64,000 nucleotides of DNA, taken from JBBRHQ01 sp963720735 (GTDB taxonomy: Bacteria; Actinomycetota; Thermoleophilia; Solirubrobacterales; 70-9). The first letter of the stretch is position 1, and each line of letters starts with the position of its first letter. Made by a program: the position numbers and the translations under genes. Positions 31,943 to 41,188 of the stretch are shown one piece after another. The stretch lies in contig CAVRGL010000001.1 of the NCBI GenBank assembly GCA_963720735.1, positions 372,001 to 436,000 on the forward strand. Direction: 5' to 3'. Below the pieces are notes generated by a model. It did no database searches. It saw only the letters and a list, made by a program, of their open reading frames with translations, and was not told the origin of the DNA.

Positions 31943-33334
31943 ATGGGAGTCGAGAGCAGCACCGGGGAGACACAGGCAATCGACCGGGATCTGGTCAAGT
32001 CGTTGACGGAGCAGCAGATCGGCTCCTACAAGGAGCGCACCGGCACCTCCAGCGAGTACTTCCAACGCGCGACCAAGGTGATGCCGAACGGCGTCCCCTC
32101 CTCATTCCAGGCGACCGACCCCTGGCCCGTCTACATCGAGCGCGGGGAGGGCTCGCGCGTCTGGGACGTCGACGGCGGCGAGTACGTGGACTTCCACAAC
32201 GGCTTCGGCGTGATGTGCATCGGCCACGCCAACCCGATCGTCGGCGCCGCGGTCAAGGCCAGGGTCGACGAGGGCACCCATTTCGCCGCCCCGACCGGGG
32301 GCTCGATCGCCGTCGCCGAGGAGCTGTCGAAGCGCTTCAACCTGCCCCAGTGGCGCTTCACCAACTCGGGCACCGAGTCGACGATGGCGGCGATCCACCT
32401 CGCCCGGGGCGCCACCGGCCGCGACATGGTGATCAAGATCGAGGGCTCCTACGACGGCCACCACGATGCGGTGATGGTCTCCTGCTACCCGGGCCTCGAC
32501 GAGCTGGGGCCCCGCGAGAGCCCCAACCCGGTCCCCTTCGGCGAGGGCTACCCGAAGGCGCTCACCGACCTGACCGTGCCGGTCCCCTTCAACGACGCCG
32601 AGATCCTCGAGGCGATCCTTGCCAAGCACGAGGGCAAGGTGGCCGGCCTGATCATGGAGCCGGCGATGATGAACATCAACATCATCCCGCCGCGCGAGGG
32701 CTATCTCGAGCGGGTCCGCGAGCTATGCACCGCGCACGGCGTCCAGTTGATCTTCGATGAGGTGAAGACCGGGGCGACGATCGCCTACGGAGGCGCCACC
32801 CAGCGATTCGGCGTGCAGCCCGACATGGTCGCCCTGGCGAAGGCGGTCTGCGGCGGCTACCCGGGCGGGGCGATCGGGATGACCGCCGAGCTCGGCGAGG
32901 TGGTCGCCACCGACAAGGTGCACCAGATCGGCACCTTCAACGGCAACCCTCTGGTGATGGCTGCGGCGGAGGCGACCCTGAACGAGGTCCTCACCGAGGA
33001 TGCCTACGCCGAGCTGGACAGGAAGAACAACGCGCTGCTCGAGGGCTGTCAGGGGCTGATCGACGAGTACGGCCTCCCCGCCTACACCCAGGGCCTGGGC
33101 GCCAAGGGCTGCGTGATCTTCTCGCCCGAGCCGATGTACGAGTACCGCGACTACCTGACCAAGGTCGACGACGACCTCTCGACCCTGGCCTGGCTCTACC
33201 ACATGAACCACGGCATCTTCATGACGCCGGGTGTCGAGGAGGAGTGGACGCTGTCAATCGCCCACGGCGACGAGGACCTGGAGCGCTACCTGAACGCCTT
33301 CGAGACCTTCGCCAAGGACGTCACCGGGAACTGA
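31943..33334 (+). CDS. Class III aminotransferase, glutamate-1-semialdehyde-aminomutase-like
   Basis: A 463-residue fold-type I PLP enzyme. FTNSGTESTMAAIHLARGAT binds the PLP phosphate, IFDEVKTG gives the Asp that holds the pyridine nitrogen, and MVALAKAVCGGYPGGAIG carries the Schiff-base Lys near residue 298. Sequence style and length match the HemL-like group, but an N-terminal extension of about 30 residues and the gene context argue against tetrapyrrole synthesis. An amino acid or amine aminotransferase is more likely. AAGGAG lies 6 nt upstream of the ATG, and TAGGCT at 31910-31915 could be its -10. Confidence 0.85.
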   Translation: MGVESSTGETQAIDRDLVKSLTEQQIGSYKERTGTSSEYFQRATKVMPNGVPSSFQATDPWPVYIERGEGSRVWDVDGGEYVDFHNGFGVMCIGHANPIVGAAVKARVDEGTHFAAPTGGSIAVAEELSKRFNLPQWRFTNSGTESTMAAIHLARGATGRDMVIKIEGSYDGHHDAVMVSCYPGLDELGPRESPNPVPFGEGYPKALTDLTVPVPFNDAEILEAILAKHEGKVAGLIMEPAMMNINIIPPREGYLERVRELCTAHGVQLIFDEVKTGATIAYGGATQRFGVQPDMVALAKAVCGGYPGGAIGMTAELGEVVATDKVHQIGTFNGNPLVMAAAEATLNEVLTEDAYAELDRKNNALLEGCQGLIDEYGLPAYTQGLGAKGCVIFSPEPMYEYRDYLTKVDDDLSTLAWLYHMNHGIFMTPGVEEEWTLSIAHGDEDLERYLNAFETFAKDVTGN

Positions 33335-33357
33335 GCCCGGACCGCCGGGAGGCGGGT

Positions 33358-35101
33358 TCAGCCGAGGGTCTCGCTTAGCGCCGCCGGTCGTCCCAGGTGG
33401 AAGCCCTGGGCCATATCGACGCCGAAGGAGCGCAGCAGGGCCTCGGTGCGCTCGCTCTCCACGTACTCGGCGATCGTCTCCTTGCCGAGGCCCCGGGCGA
33501 TGCCGACGATCGCCTTCACGGTGAGCTGGTCGACGTCGCTGGTCGGCAGGTCGCGGACGAAGTGCCCGTCGATCTTGATCAGGTCGAAGGGCAGGTGCTT
33601 GAGGTAGTGGAAGGGACCGATCCCGGCCCCGTAGTCGTCGATCGCCACCTGACAGCCGAACTCGGTCAGTCGGTCGGCGAAGATCGCCGCCGTCTCGAAG
33701 CCGCCGATCGCCGCCGTCTCGGTGATCTCGAAGGTGATCCGAGAAGGGTCGGCGGTGCCCTCCCCGAGCCGCCCCTCGATGAACGCCAGCACCTCGAGGT
33801 CGGTGATCGACGAGCCCGAGAGGTTGACGTGGATCGAGACCGGGCTGCCGGCCCGGGCCCGGTCGGCCATCAGCTCGAGCCCGTGTGCGATCACCCAGCG
33901 GTCGAGCTCGACCACCACCCCGCTTCGCTCGGCGGCCTCGATGAACTCACCGGCGGGCACCAGCTCGCCCTCCTCGGTCTCCATCCTGAGCAGCAGCTCG
34001 TGCCTCGCCACCCGCCCCGAGCCGAGCTCGACGATCGGCTGGCTGTGCAGGGTGAGGCGGTCCGCGTCGAGCGCGGCACGGATCCTGGCGGCGGGGCTCT
34101 GGCGGCGCTCCCTGCGCGGCCGGTCTCCGCTGGCCTCATACATCGCCACCTGGTCCCCACCCCGCTCCTTCGCCCTGTACATCGCCTGGTCGGCGCTCTC
34201 CAGAACCGCGTCGGCACCACGCTCCGGCCCGCCGAAGGTCGCGATCCCGATGCTGGCGCTGACCGCGGGCACGTCGTCGTCGGGGTCCTGCTCTCCGATC
34301 CCCGCCCGCAGGTCCTCGGCGAACTGCATCGCCCCGTCCGCTCGCCGACTTCGGCGCGAGGACAGCAAACTCGTCGCCGCCCATGCGCGCGATCAGGTCG
34401 GTCTCGCGAACCCGTCCCCGCAACGTCGCAGCCACCCGCCGCAGGACGTTGTCACCGGCGGGATGTCCGAAGCTGTCGTTGACCCCCTTCAGCCCGTCGA
34501 TGTCGATCACCAGGACCGCTCCGGTGGCTCCGTAGCGGGAGTTGAAGGAGATCGTCTCCTCGAGGACCCGCCGGAAGCGCCGCCGGTTGACCAGGCCGGT
34601 GAGCGAGTCGTGGTCGGCCAGGTAGCGCAGCCGCTGTTCGAACCGGCGGCGCTCGCTGATGTCCTCGACCTGGACAACACCCCCGAGGGGCCGGCCTCCC
34701 TTGGAGGGGATCAGCGAGACCGTGACCTGGCACCAGAGCATGTCGCCAGTCCGGTGAAGCATGCGACGCTGCAGGCTGTAGGAGTCGAGCTCCCCGAAGA
34801 GCAGCATCCGCCGCTGCTCCCGGTCGGAGTCGCGATCTGAAGACTCGATCAGATCCTCGAAGTCGAGCCTGCGCAGCTCGCGTCGCCGCAGGCCGGTGAT
34901 CGCCGCGAGCGCCCGGTTGGCCTCGACGATCCTCGTCCGGTCCTCCTCGAAGGAAACCAGGGCAACGCCCAGCGGCGCGTACTCGAAGGCCTTTCGGAAC
35001 GGCTGCTTGGTTTTCCTGGGCAAGCCTCGACCGTAGTCCTTCGCAGCGGTCCCCGCCACCCGCCCTCCCGCCGCCGTGAGTGCGGCTCGACCCCTTTTCA
35101 T
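33358..35101 (-). pseudogene. PAS-GGDEF-EAL cyclic-di-GMP protein, interrupted by one frameshift
   Basis: The 5' part (ATG 35101 to about 34350) encodes a PAS domain (AFEYAPLGVALVSFEEDRTR) and a GGDEF domain with intact MGGDEFAVL. The 3' part, in another frame, resumes at ADGAMQFAEDLRAGI. It completes the GGDEF domain and adds an EAL domain (HELLLRM, NLSGSS, FEITETAA, DDYGAG, KIDGHF). The two halves join without missing residues if one base is removed near 34350. This is either a recent inactivating mutation or a sequencing error. If intact it would make and degrade c-di-GMP. It is divergent from the DUF255 gene with 21 nt between. Confidence 0.8.
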
Positions 35102-35110
35102 ACTTCCGCC

Positions 35111-35116
35111 TAACCT
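35111..35116 (+). promoter_or_regulatory. -10 box of a probable leaderless promoter
   Basis: TAACCT ends 6 nt before the GTG at 35123, within the 21-nt gap between divergent genes. Confidence 0.5.
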
Positions 35117-35122
35117 GGATCG

Positions 35123-37102
35123 GTGAGCAATCGCCTCGCCCAGGAGACCAGCCCTTACCTGCTCCAGCACCGCGACAACCCGGTCGACTGGTACCCGTGG
35201 GGCGATGAGGCGCTGGCGCTGGCCCGCTCGGAGGACCGCCCGATCCTGCTCTCGGTCGGCTACTCCTCCTGCCACTGGTGCCACGTGATGGAGCGCGAGT
35301 CCTTCGAGGACCCGGAGACGGCCGAGTTCATGAACCGCCACTTCGTCAACATCAAGGTCGACCGCGAGGAGCGGCCCGACGTAGACGACCTCTACATGGA
35401 GGCCGTTCAGGGAATGACCGGCCGCGGCGGCTGGCCGATGACCGTCTTCCTGGACCCCGACGGCGTGCCCTTCTACGCGGGCACCTACTTTCCGCCAGAG
35501 CCCGCGCACGGAATGCCCAGCTTCCACCAGGTGATGGAGGCGGTGAGCCAGGCCTTCAGCGAGCGCCGCGAGGAGATCCGGGCATCGGCTCCGCGGACCC
35601 GCGCCCAGCTCGGCGCGATCGGGGAGATCGAGCCCAGCGAAGAGGCGCTGGCGCCCGGCATCCTCGAGGACGCGGAAGCCGGGCTGCGCCGGCAGGCCGA
35701 CCCGGTCAATGGAGGCTTCGGGGGCGCCCCCAAGTTCCCGTCCGCCTCGGTGCTCGGGTTCCTGCTCGGCCGCGGCGTCGATGAGATCGTCGAGCGGACC
35801 CTCGACGCGATGGCCGCGGGCGGGATCTACGACCAGATCGGAGGCGGTTTCTCCCGCTACTCGGTCGATGCCGTCTGGCTCGTCCCCCACTTCGAGAAGA
35901 TGCTCTACGACAACGCCCTGCTGGCGCGCTGCTACCTGCACGGCTGGCAGGCGCTCGGGCACGAGCGTTACCGTCGCGTCTGCACTGAGACGCTCGATTG
36001 GGCGCTGCGCGAGATGCGCGGGCCCGAGGGCGGGTTCTTCTCGGCGCTCGACGCCGACTCGGAGGGCGTCGAAGGGCGCTTCTACGTCTGGTCGAAGTCG
36101 GAGATCGAGGAGCTCCTCGGCGACCGCGCCGACGCGGTGATCTCGCACCTCGGCGTCACCGAACGCGGCAACTTCGAGGGCGCCAACGTCCTTCACCTCC
36201 CCGGCGGCGCCGCCGCCGCGCCCCTGGATGGGTTCGAGCGGGACCGCGCGCTGCTCTATGAGGCCCGCTCGAAGCGGGTCCGACCCGGACTGGACGACAA
36301 ACGCCTCACCGCCTGGAACGCGCTGATGATCAGCGCCCTGGCTGAGGCCGGGGCGGTGCTCGGCCGCGACGACTACCTCGAGGCGGCGGGCCGCTGCGCG
36401 GATTTCGTCCTCGGGGAGCTGCGCGACGCCGAGGGGGGCCTGCTGCGCACCTACAAGGACGGCGAGGCGAAGCTGGCGGCCTACCTCGAGGACCACGCCT
36501 TCCTGCTCGAGGCCCTGCTGGCGCTCTATGAGGCGAGCTTCGAGCAGCGCTGGTTCGAGCGGGCACGTGCGGTCGCCGAGGCGCTCCTGGCCCGCTTCTC
36601 GGACCCCGAGCGGGGCGGATTCTTCACCACCGGCGTTGACCAGAACCAGCTGATCGCCCGCCGCAAGGAGATCGGCGATCACCCGATCCCCTCCGGCAAC
36701 TCCTCGGCCGCGCTCGGCCTGCTGCGGCTCTCGGCGCTGAGCGGCGAGAGCCGCTACGAGCGTGAGGCGGTCGGCGTGCTGCGGCTCTTCGCGCCGGCGG
36801 CCCACCGCCAGCCGGAGGGGTTCGGCCACCTGCTCCAGGCGCTCGACTTCCACCTCGCACCGGCCCGCGAGCTGGCGCTGGTCGGGGACGGGCTGGGAGA
36901 GCTGGCGGCGGTGGCGCGCTCCGAGTTCCGGCCCCACCTGGTGCTGGCCGGAGGGCGGCAGGGCACGGAGACGCCGGAGCTGATGCGGGGACGCACCGAG
37001 ATGGAGGGACGCCCGACCGCATATCTTTGCGAGAGCTTCAACTGCCGGTTGCCGGTCACAGACCCCGAGGAGCTGAGGGAGGATCTAGATGGGAACGACT
37101 GA
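35123..37102 (+). CDS. DUF255 thioredoxin-domain protein (YyaL/SSP411 family)
   Basis: A 659-residue protein. The N-terminal thioredoxin-like domain (about 1-165) has the family signature SSCHWCHVMERESFED, with Cys50 and Cys53 in a CxxC. It is followed by NIKVDREERPDVDDLYM and GGWPMTVFLDPDG. The rest is an (alpha/alpha)6 barrel like those of glycoside or epimerase enzymes (PHFEKMLYDNA, KDGEAKLAAYLEDHAFL). The family is widespread from bacteria to the sperm protein SPATA20 and its function is not settled. Confidence 0.93.
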   Translation: MSNRLAQETSPYLLQHRDNPVDWYPWGDEALALARSEDRPILLSVGYSSCHWCHVMERESFEDPETAEFMNRHFVNIKVDREERPDVDDLYMEAVQGMTGRGGWPMTVFLDPDGVPFYAGTYFPPEPAHGMPSFHQVMEAVSQAFSERREEIRASAPRTRAQLGAIGEIEPSEEALAPGILEDAEAGLRRQADPVNGGFGGAPKFPSASVLGFLLGRGVDEIVERTLDAMAAGGIYDQIGGGFSRYSVDAVWLVPHFEKMLYDNALLARCYLHGWQALGHERYRRVCTETLDWALREMRGPEGGFFSALDADSEGVEGRFYVWSKSEIEELLGDRADAVISHLGVTERGNFEGANVLHLPGGAAAAPLDGFERDRALLYEARSKRVRPGLDDKRLTAWNALMISALAEAGAVLGRDDYLEAAGRCADFVLGELRDAEGGLLRTYKDGEAKLAAYLEDHAFLLEALLALYEASFEQRWFERARAVAEALLARFSDPERGGFFTTGVDQNQLIARRKEIGDHPIPSGNSSAALGLLRLSALSGESRYEREAVGVLRLFAPAAHRQPEGFGHLLQALDFHLAPARELALVGDGLGELAAVARSEFRPHLVLAGGRQGTETPELMRGRTEMEGRPTAYLCESFNCRLPVTDPEELREDLDGND

Positions 37103-37598
37103 GAAGACCACCGAGGAGCTGGCCCGCGAGTACTTCGCGGGCGCCGCCGAGCGAGACGTCGATCAGATGCTCGCGAAATGGGCGCCGGTCGGGGTCGCGT
37201 ACATCTACGGGATGGCCGAGCTCCAGGTCCCGGCCGGCTACCGCGAGTACTTCGAGAACCTGTTCGCCGCCTTCCCCGACTTCAAGTTCGAGGTCGTCGA
37301 TGTCGTCGCCGGCGGCAACAAGGCCGCGGTCCGCTGGCGGGCCACGGGCACCTTCACCGGCGAGGCCCGCTTTCAGGGCCTGGCCGCCAACGGCGCGCCG
37401 ATCGAGACCGAGGGATGCGACGTCATCACCTTCAACGAGGAAGGCCTGGCGACCGAGAACCGCGCCTACGTCAACGGAGCCGACATCGCGCAGAAGCTCG
37501 GGGCGCTGCCACCGACCGGATCGACGGCCGAGCGGGTGATGCTGGGCGCGATGAACCTGAAGACGGCGGCGCTCGAGCGGCTCAACCGTCGCGGTTGA
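37089..37598 (+). CDS. SnoaL/NTF2-like ester-cyclase-type protein
   Basis: A 169-residue protein starting inside the DUF255 gene (14-nt overlap). The SnoaL-like fold is shown by AREYFAGAAERDVDQMLAKW (helix 1), FAAFPDFKFEVVDVVAGGNK and VRWRATGTFTG, then FNEEGLATENRAYV. A helical tail of about 30 residues is added. Members are small-molecule cyclases, isomerases or binding proteins, and no substrate can be inferred. It does not carry the MSQENVE end of the paralogues at 45.7-49 kb. It overlaps the convergent phzF-like gene by 17 nt. Confidence 0.8.
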   Translation: MGTTEKTTEELAREYFAGAAERDVDQMLAKWAPVGVAYIYGMAELQVPAGYREYFENLFAAFPDFKFEVVDVVAGGNKAAVRWRATGTFTGEARFQGLAANGAPIETEGCDVITFNEEGLATENRAYVNGADIAQKLGALPPTGSTAERVMLGAMNLKTAALERLNRRG

Positions 37599-38268
37599 GC
37601 GGGTAGGCGCGGCGCTCGTCGAGGAACACCCTTCCCCCGACCTCACCACATCCGCCGCCGAGTGCCCTGGCGTGGAGGACAGACCCCTTCCCCTGGTGGA
37701 TGGTCAGCTCCCGGTCGAGCAGCACCGCCAGGCCGAGCGCCGCCGACCCGGTCGCCTCGTCCTCGGCGATCCCGAAGGACGGTGCAAACGAGCGCGCCCT
37801 GACCGTCCCGGCGGCCTCGTCGATCCAGGCCCAGGCGTAGACCTCTCCCCATGTCCCCTCCGGGGCTCCGCCGAGCCCCTCGACTCCCGCCGGGTCAGGA
37901 AGCTGGAGCGCTTCGAAATCCGACCAGTCACCGCGTCCCTCGACGAAGGGACGCTCGTCCTCGAACCGGACCGGCACCTCACCGACGGGCGGATGCAACG
38001 CCGCCGGAAGGTGGCCCTGCCGCGCCAGCAGCCAGGCGGTGCCGACCAGCGGGTGCCCGGCGAAGGGGATCTCGGTCGCCGGGGTGTGGATCGAGAGCCG
38101 CCCACGCTCCGGGTCGTCGAGGAAGACTGTCTCGCTGTAGCCGAGATCGGCGGCGGCGCGTTGGCGCTCGGCCCCCGGCACGGAGCGGCCCTCGAGGAAT
38201 ACCCCGAGGGGATTGCCGCAGCGGCCATCGTCGTCGACGAAGACGCGCAGGACGTGGAGCTCGGCCAT
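37582..38268 (-). CDS. PhzF-family isomerase/epimerase
   Basis: A 228-residue protein of the PhzF/diaminopimelate-epimerase-like fold. It starts LHVLRVFVDDDGRCGNPLGV (substrate Glu/Asn area), with EIPFAGHPLVGTAWLL in the first lobe and DEATGSAALGLAV in the second. These are the key motifs of PhzF proteins. It is slightly shorter than usual because the loop between lobes is trimmed. The substrate is unknown. It follows glutamine synthetase on the same strand with 22 nt between. Confidence 0.88.
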   Translation of the reverse strand: MAELHVLRVFVDDDGRCGNPLGVFLEGRSVPGAERQRAAADLGYSETVFLDDPERGRLSIHTPATEIPFAGHPLVGTAWLLARQGHLPAALHPPVGEVPVRFEDERPFVEGRGDWSDFEALQLPDPAGVEGLGGAPEGTWGEVYAWAWIDEAAGTVRARSFAPSFGIAEDEATGSAALGLAVLLDRELTIHQGKGSVLHARALGGGCGEVGGRVFLDERRAYPLNRDG

Positions 38269-38290
38269 CAGCGCCGCCGAGGGTCAGGGG

Positions 38291-39640
38291 TCAGAGGATC
38301 GGCAGGAAATGCTCGATCTCGTACGGGGTCACCTGGACGCGGTAGTCGTCCCACTCCTGGCGCTTGATCTCGACGAAGCGGCGGAAGGTGTGCTCGCCGA
38401 GGGTGCGCAGGACGAGCTCTGATTCGGCGGCGACCTCGATCGCTTCGCCGAGCGTCTCGGGAAGCTGCTCGATCCCCCGCTGCGCCCGCTCCTCAGGCGA
38501 GAGGTGGTAGAGGTTCTGCTCCATCGGCTCGGGCAGTTCGTAGCCATGCTCGATCCCCTCGAGGCCCGCCTGAAGCATGCCCGCGAAGCAGAGGTAGGGG
38601 TTGCAGGCCGGATCGGGGCAGCGAAGCTCGGCCCGGGTCGCGGTCTCCTTCCCGGGGTGGTAGAGCGGCACCCGGATCAGGGCCGAGCGGTTGCGCCGCG
38701 ACCAGGCAAGGTAGACCGGCGCCTCGTACCCGGGCACCAACCGCTTGTATGAGTTGACCCACTGGGCGAAGAGCGAGGAAATCTCGCGCGCGTGCCTCAG
38801 CTGTCCGGCGATGAACGCCTTCGCTGTCGGCGAGAGGAAGTACTGATCATCGGCGTCGTAGAAGGCGTTGCCGCCGTCCTTGCCCAGCGACTGGTGGACG
38901 TGCATCCCGGAGCCGTTCTCCCCGAAAAGCGGCTTCGGCATGAAGGTCGCGTGCCAGCCGTACTTCATCGCGTACTCCTTGACGACGATTCGGTAGGTCA
39001 TGCAATCGTCGGCCATCTCGAGCGCGTTCTTGTAGCGCATGTCCACCTCGTGCTGGGAGGGGCCGACCTCGTGATGGGTGTACTCGACATGAATCCCCAT
39101 CTTCTCCAGCGCGAGCACCGTCTCGCGCCGCACGTCCGAGCCGGCGTCGAGCGTCGTCAGGTCGAAATAGCCGCCCTCGTCGAGGACCTCGGGATCGCCA
39201 CTGGGGTTCGCCGACTTGAAGTAGAAATACTCGAGCTCGGGGCCGACGTTGAAGCGGTCGAAGCCGAGCTCCGAAGCGCGCCTCAGCGCCCGCCTGAGGA
39301 TCCAGCGAGGGTCGCCCTCGTAGGGATCGCCCCCGGGAACGCAGATGTCGCAGAACATCCGGCCCGTGGCGTTGACGTCCTCGGGACGCCATGGGAGCAC
39401 GGCGAAGGTCGAGGGATCGGGCATCGCGATCATGTCCGATTCCTCGATCGGATTGAAGCCGGTGATCGAGGAGCCGTCGAAACCCATTCCGCCCTCGAAG
39501 GCGTCCTCGAGCTCCAGGGCGTTGATCGAAAAGCTCTTCAGCTGCCCGAGGACGTCGGTGAACCAGAGGCGGACGAAGCGAACGTCGCGCTCCTCGCAGA
39601 TCGCGATCACGTCACTGGCGCTGCTCGGCTTCTCTGCCAT
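38291..39640 (-). CDS. glnA: Type I glutamine synthetase
   Basis: A 449-residue GSI. VRLWFTDVLGQLKSFSI opens the beta-grasp domain. MGFDGSSITGFNPIEESDM, VGPELEYFYFKS, the glutamate/metal site NGSGMHVHQSL and NSYKRLVPGYEAP follow, with the Arg flap SRRNRSALIRVP. The C-terminus has NLYHLSPEERAQ, where the Tyr is at the place of the adenylylation tyrosine in GSI-beta enzymes. The surrounding sequence is closer to GSI-alpha, so regulation by adenylylation is uncertain. Confidence 0.95.
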   Translation of the reverse strand: MAEKPSSASDVIAICEERDVRFVRLWFTDVLGQLKSFSINALELEDAFEGGMGFDGSSITGFNPIEESDMIAMPDPSTFAVLPWRPEDVNATGRMFCDICVPGGDPYEGDPRWILRRALRRASELGFDRFNVGPELEYFYFKSANPSGDPEVLDEGGYFDLTTLDAGSDVRRETVLALEKMGIHVEYTHHEVGPSQHEVDMRYKNALEMADDCMTYRIVVKEYAMKYGWHATFMPKPLFGENGSGMHVHQSLGKDGGNAFYDADDQYFLSPTAKAFIAGQLRHAREISSLFAQWVNSYKRLVPGYEAPVYLAWSRRNRSALIRVPLYHPGKETATRAELRCPDPACNPYLCFAGMLQAGLEGIEHGYELPEPMEQNLYHLSPEERAQRGIEQLPETLGEAIEVAAESELVLRTLGEHTFRRFVEIKRQEWDDYRVQVTPYEIEHFLPIL

Positions 39641-39753
39641 TCAGGTGGTCTCCCCCGGGTCGATTTGCCCGAGCGGGCAACGATATGCGAAACGGTGAAC
39701 CACGGAGGCGTCGAAACCCGTATTCCGGGGTAGAAGCGAGGTCAGGGCGGGGC

Positions 39754-39782
39754 TTGCGACGCCGTCCGAGAAGGGCTATAAC
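39754..39782 (+). promoter_or_regulatory. Sigma-70-type promoter of the AhpD-like gene
   Basis: TTGCGA (39754-39759) and TATAAC (39777-39782) are separated by 17 nt, the best canonical promoter in the window. The -10 overlaps the first base pair of the palindrome at 39781-39797. Confidence 0.6.
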
Positions 39783-39797
39783 TTACATCTCGTAAGT
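39781..39797. promoter_or_regulatory. Operator-like palindrome ACTTAC-N5-GTAAGT
   Basis: A perfect 6-bp inverted repeat over the expected transcription start. The style is that of TetR-family operators. The regulator gene is not adjacent. Confidence 0.6.
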
Positions 39798-39844
39798 AAT
39801 TGGCCCAAAGTAAAGTAAAGGGCCGAGCAGGAAGCAGGTTCAAC

Positions 39845-40411
39845 GTGACCGTCAAGACAGACGTAAGCAGGTTCCAGATCCACGACGAACTCACGGCGCC
39901 CGACGCCAGTGCTCCGATCCTGAGGACGATTCAGGCCGCGGGCGGGGCCGTCAGCAAGTTCATCGGCGTGCTCGCCGGCGCACCGGCCGTGCTCCGCGCC
40001 TACACGAGGATGCGCTCCGAGCTTCGCGGAGGGGTCCTCCCTCAGGCGACACGCGAGCGGATAGCCCTGGCCGTCGCGGAGCACCGCGGCGACACCTACA
40101 GCATCGCCCAGCACGCGAAGTCCGCCCGGCGCGCCGGGCTCGGCCTCGACGAGGTCTCCAGGGCGCGCAGGTTCAGCTCCGGCGACCAGCGGGAGGCGGC
40201 GCTGCTCACCTACCTGAAGGCCGCCCTGGAGGCGGATGGCCATCCGCCGGTCCACCTACACGAGGAGGCGAGGGAGATCGGCTGGACCGATGAGGAGATC
40301 CTCGAGGCGGTCGGCCACCTGGCTCTGAACGAGTTTCAGAGCCTGATCGCCGCCGCGGCCGCGCTTCCCCAGGATCAGGCGACGCCCACGGTGCTGCCCT
40401 CGGCCGCCTAG
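39845..40411 (+). CDS. Carboxymuconolactone-decarboxylase/AhpD-fold protein lacking the redox cysteines
   Basis: About 188 residues of the all-helical AhpD fold. VLPQATRERIALAVAEHRGD, then YSIAQHAKSARRAGL, then a second helical repeat IGWTDEEILEAVGHLALNEF, are the family motifs. Where AhpD has CxxC before the conserved His, this protein reads TYSIAQH with no Cys, so it cannot work as an alkylhydroperoxidase thiol relay. GTG 39845 is chosen because AGGAAGCAGG lies just upstream; a TTG at 39800 is in frame but sits on the operator. Control by a repressor is likely. Confidence 0.78.
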   Translation: MTVKTDVSRFQIHDELTAPDASAPILRTIQAAGGAVSKFIGVLAGAPAVLRAYTRMRSELRGGVLPQATRERIALAVAEHRGDTYSIAQHAKSARRAGLGLDEVSRARRFSSGDQREAALLTYLKAALEADGHPPVHLHEEAREIGWTDEEILEAVGHLALNEFQSLIAAAAALPQDQATPTVLPSAA

Positions 40412-41136
40412 CGCTGCAGGGCCAGGGTCGCCGTGTAGAGCAGTCGGTAGCCGCGGTAGCGACAGGCGTAGGCGCGCTTGGAGTTGGGGATCTGATGGGG
40501 GCGCGAGCGGCGCAGGTCGGCGGCGCTGCGGCACCGGCCGCTGTGGCGGCTTGCCCTCCAGATGTTCTTGCCGGAGAGGCTGATCCCGAACGCCGGTGCC
40601 CAGGTGGGCACCGTCAGCGCCACGATGTTGCCGGGCTGGGCCTGAAGCGGACGGCTGAGCCCGAACCTGACCCTCTGGCCGAGGTAGGGGGTTAGCACCC
40701 GGATCGGGCTCTGGCTCCGCAGCGCATAACGCGGCGGCCGGGTACCGGGGACGCGCTTGAGGATCGCGATCCGCGCCTCGGGCGGCGGCCCGAAGAAGTC
40801 GTTGAAGAAGGAGCGCTGCTTGTTCGTGGGGAGCGCGAGGGAGATGGTCCAGGCGGTGATCTCGCCCCTCTCGGGCACCCGGAAGGGCAGGTTCGCTGCC
40901 GGCGTCCGCGCCTGAAATCCGGTGACGCTGCCGATCGCGAGGCAGGGCGTCTTCGGGCAGGACGGAGGCGGCAGGTGCCCGGAGCCGAGCACCACGGTCG
41001 TCCCTCCCGATCGGGCCGCGGCGCCGAAGCCGAGCGCAGGTAGGAGACAGGCGATCGCGGTAACGGCCACGGCGACCGCGAGCACCGCCCCCCGACGACT
41101 CATCCGGTCTCGCATCTTCTCGGTGGACTCCTCCAT
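40408..41136 (-). CDS. Secreted protein of unknown function
   Basis: About 242 residues; ATGs at 41136, 41115 and 41103 are all possible, the last giving the most typical signal peptide (MSRRGAVLAVAVAVTAIACL). The mature part begins with a CPKTPC pair and has beta-rich sequence (PFRVPERGEITAWTISLALP, AQPGNIVALTVPTWAPAF). It ends with a basic, Cys-containing region (RACRYRGYRLLYTATLAL-like). Its last codons overlap the stop of the convergent AhpD-like gene. No family assigned. Confidence 0.6.
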   Translation of the reverse strand: MEESTEKMRDRMSRRGAVLAVAVAVTAIACLLPALGFGAAARSGGTTVVLGSGHLPPPSCPKTPCLAIGSVTGFQARTPAANLPFRVPERGEITAWTISLALPTNKQRSFFNDFFGPPPEARIAILKRVPGTRPPRYALRSQSPIRVLTPYLGQRVRFGLSRPLQAQPGNIVALTVPTWAPAFGISLSGKNIWRASRHSGRCRSAADLRRSRPHQIPNSKRAYACRYRGYRLLYTATLALQR

Positions 41137-41188
41137 CGCCTGCCCGCTCCTAACTACCTGGATACCGCAGCCTACGGTGCCGGACGGG

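Noticed and set aside
34136..36937. A 933-codon open frame on the minus strand across the DUF255 gene
   Set aside because: Only its last third (downstream of 35101) encodes recognisable PAS and GGDEF sequence. The rest is the low-complexity antisense of the DUF255 gene.
38291..39640. Gamma-glutamylpolyamine synthetase instead of glutamine synthetase
   Set aside because: The complete set of GSI motifs, including the ammonia and glutamate site blocks, is conserved.
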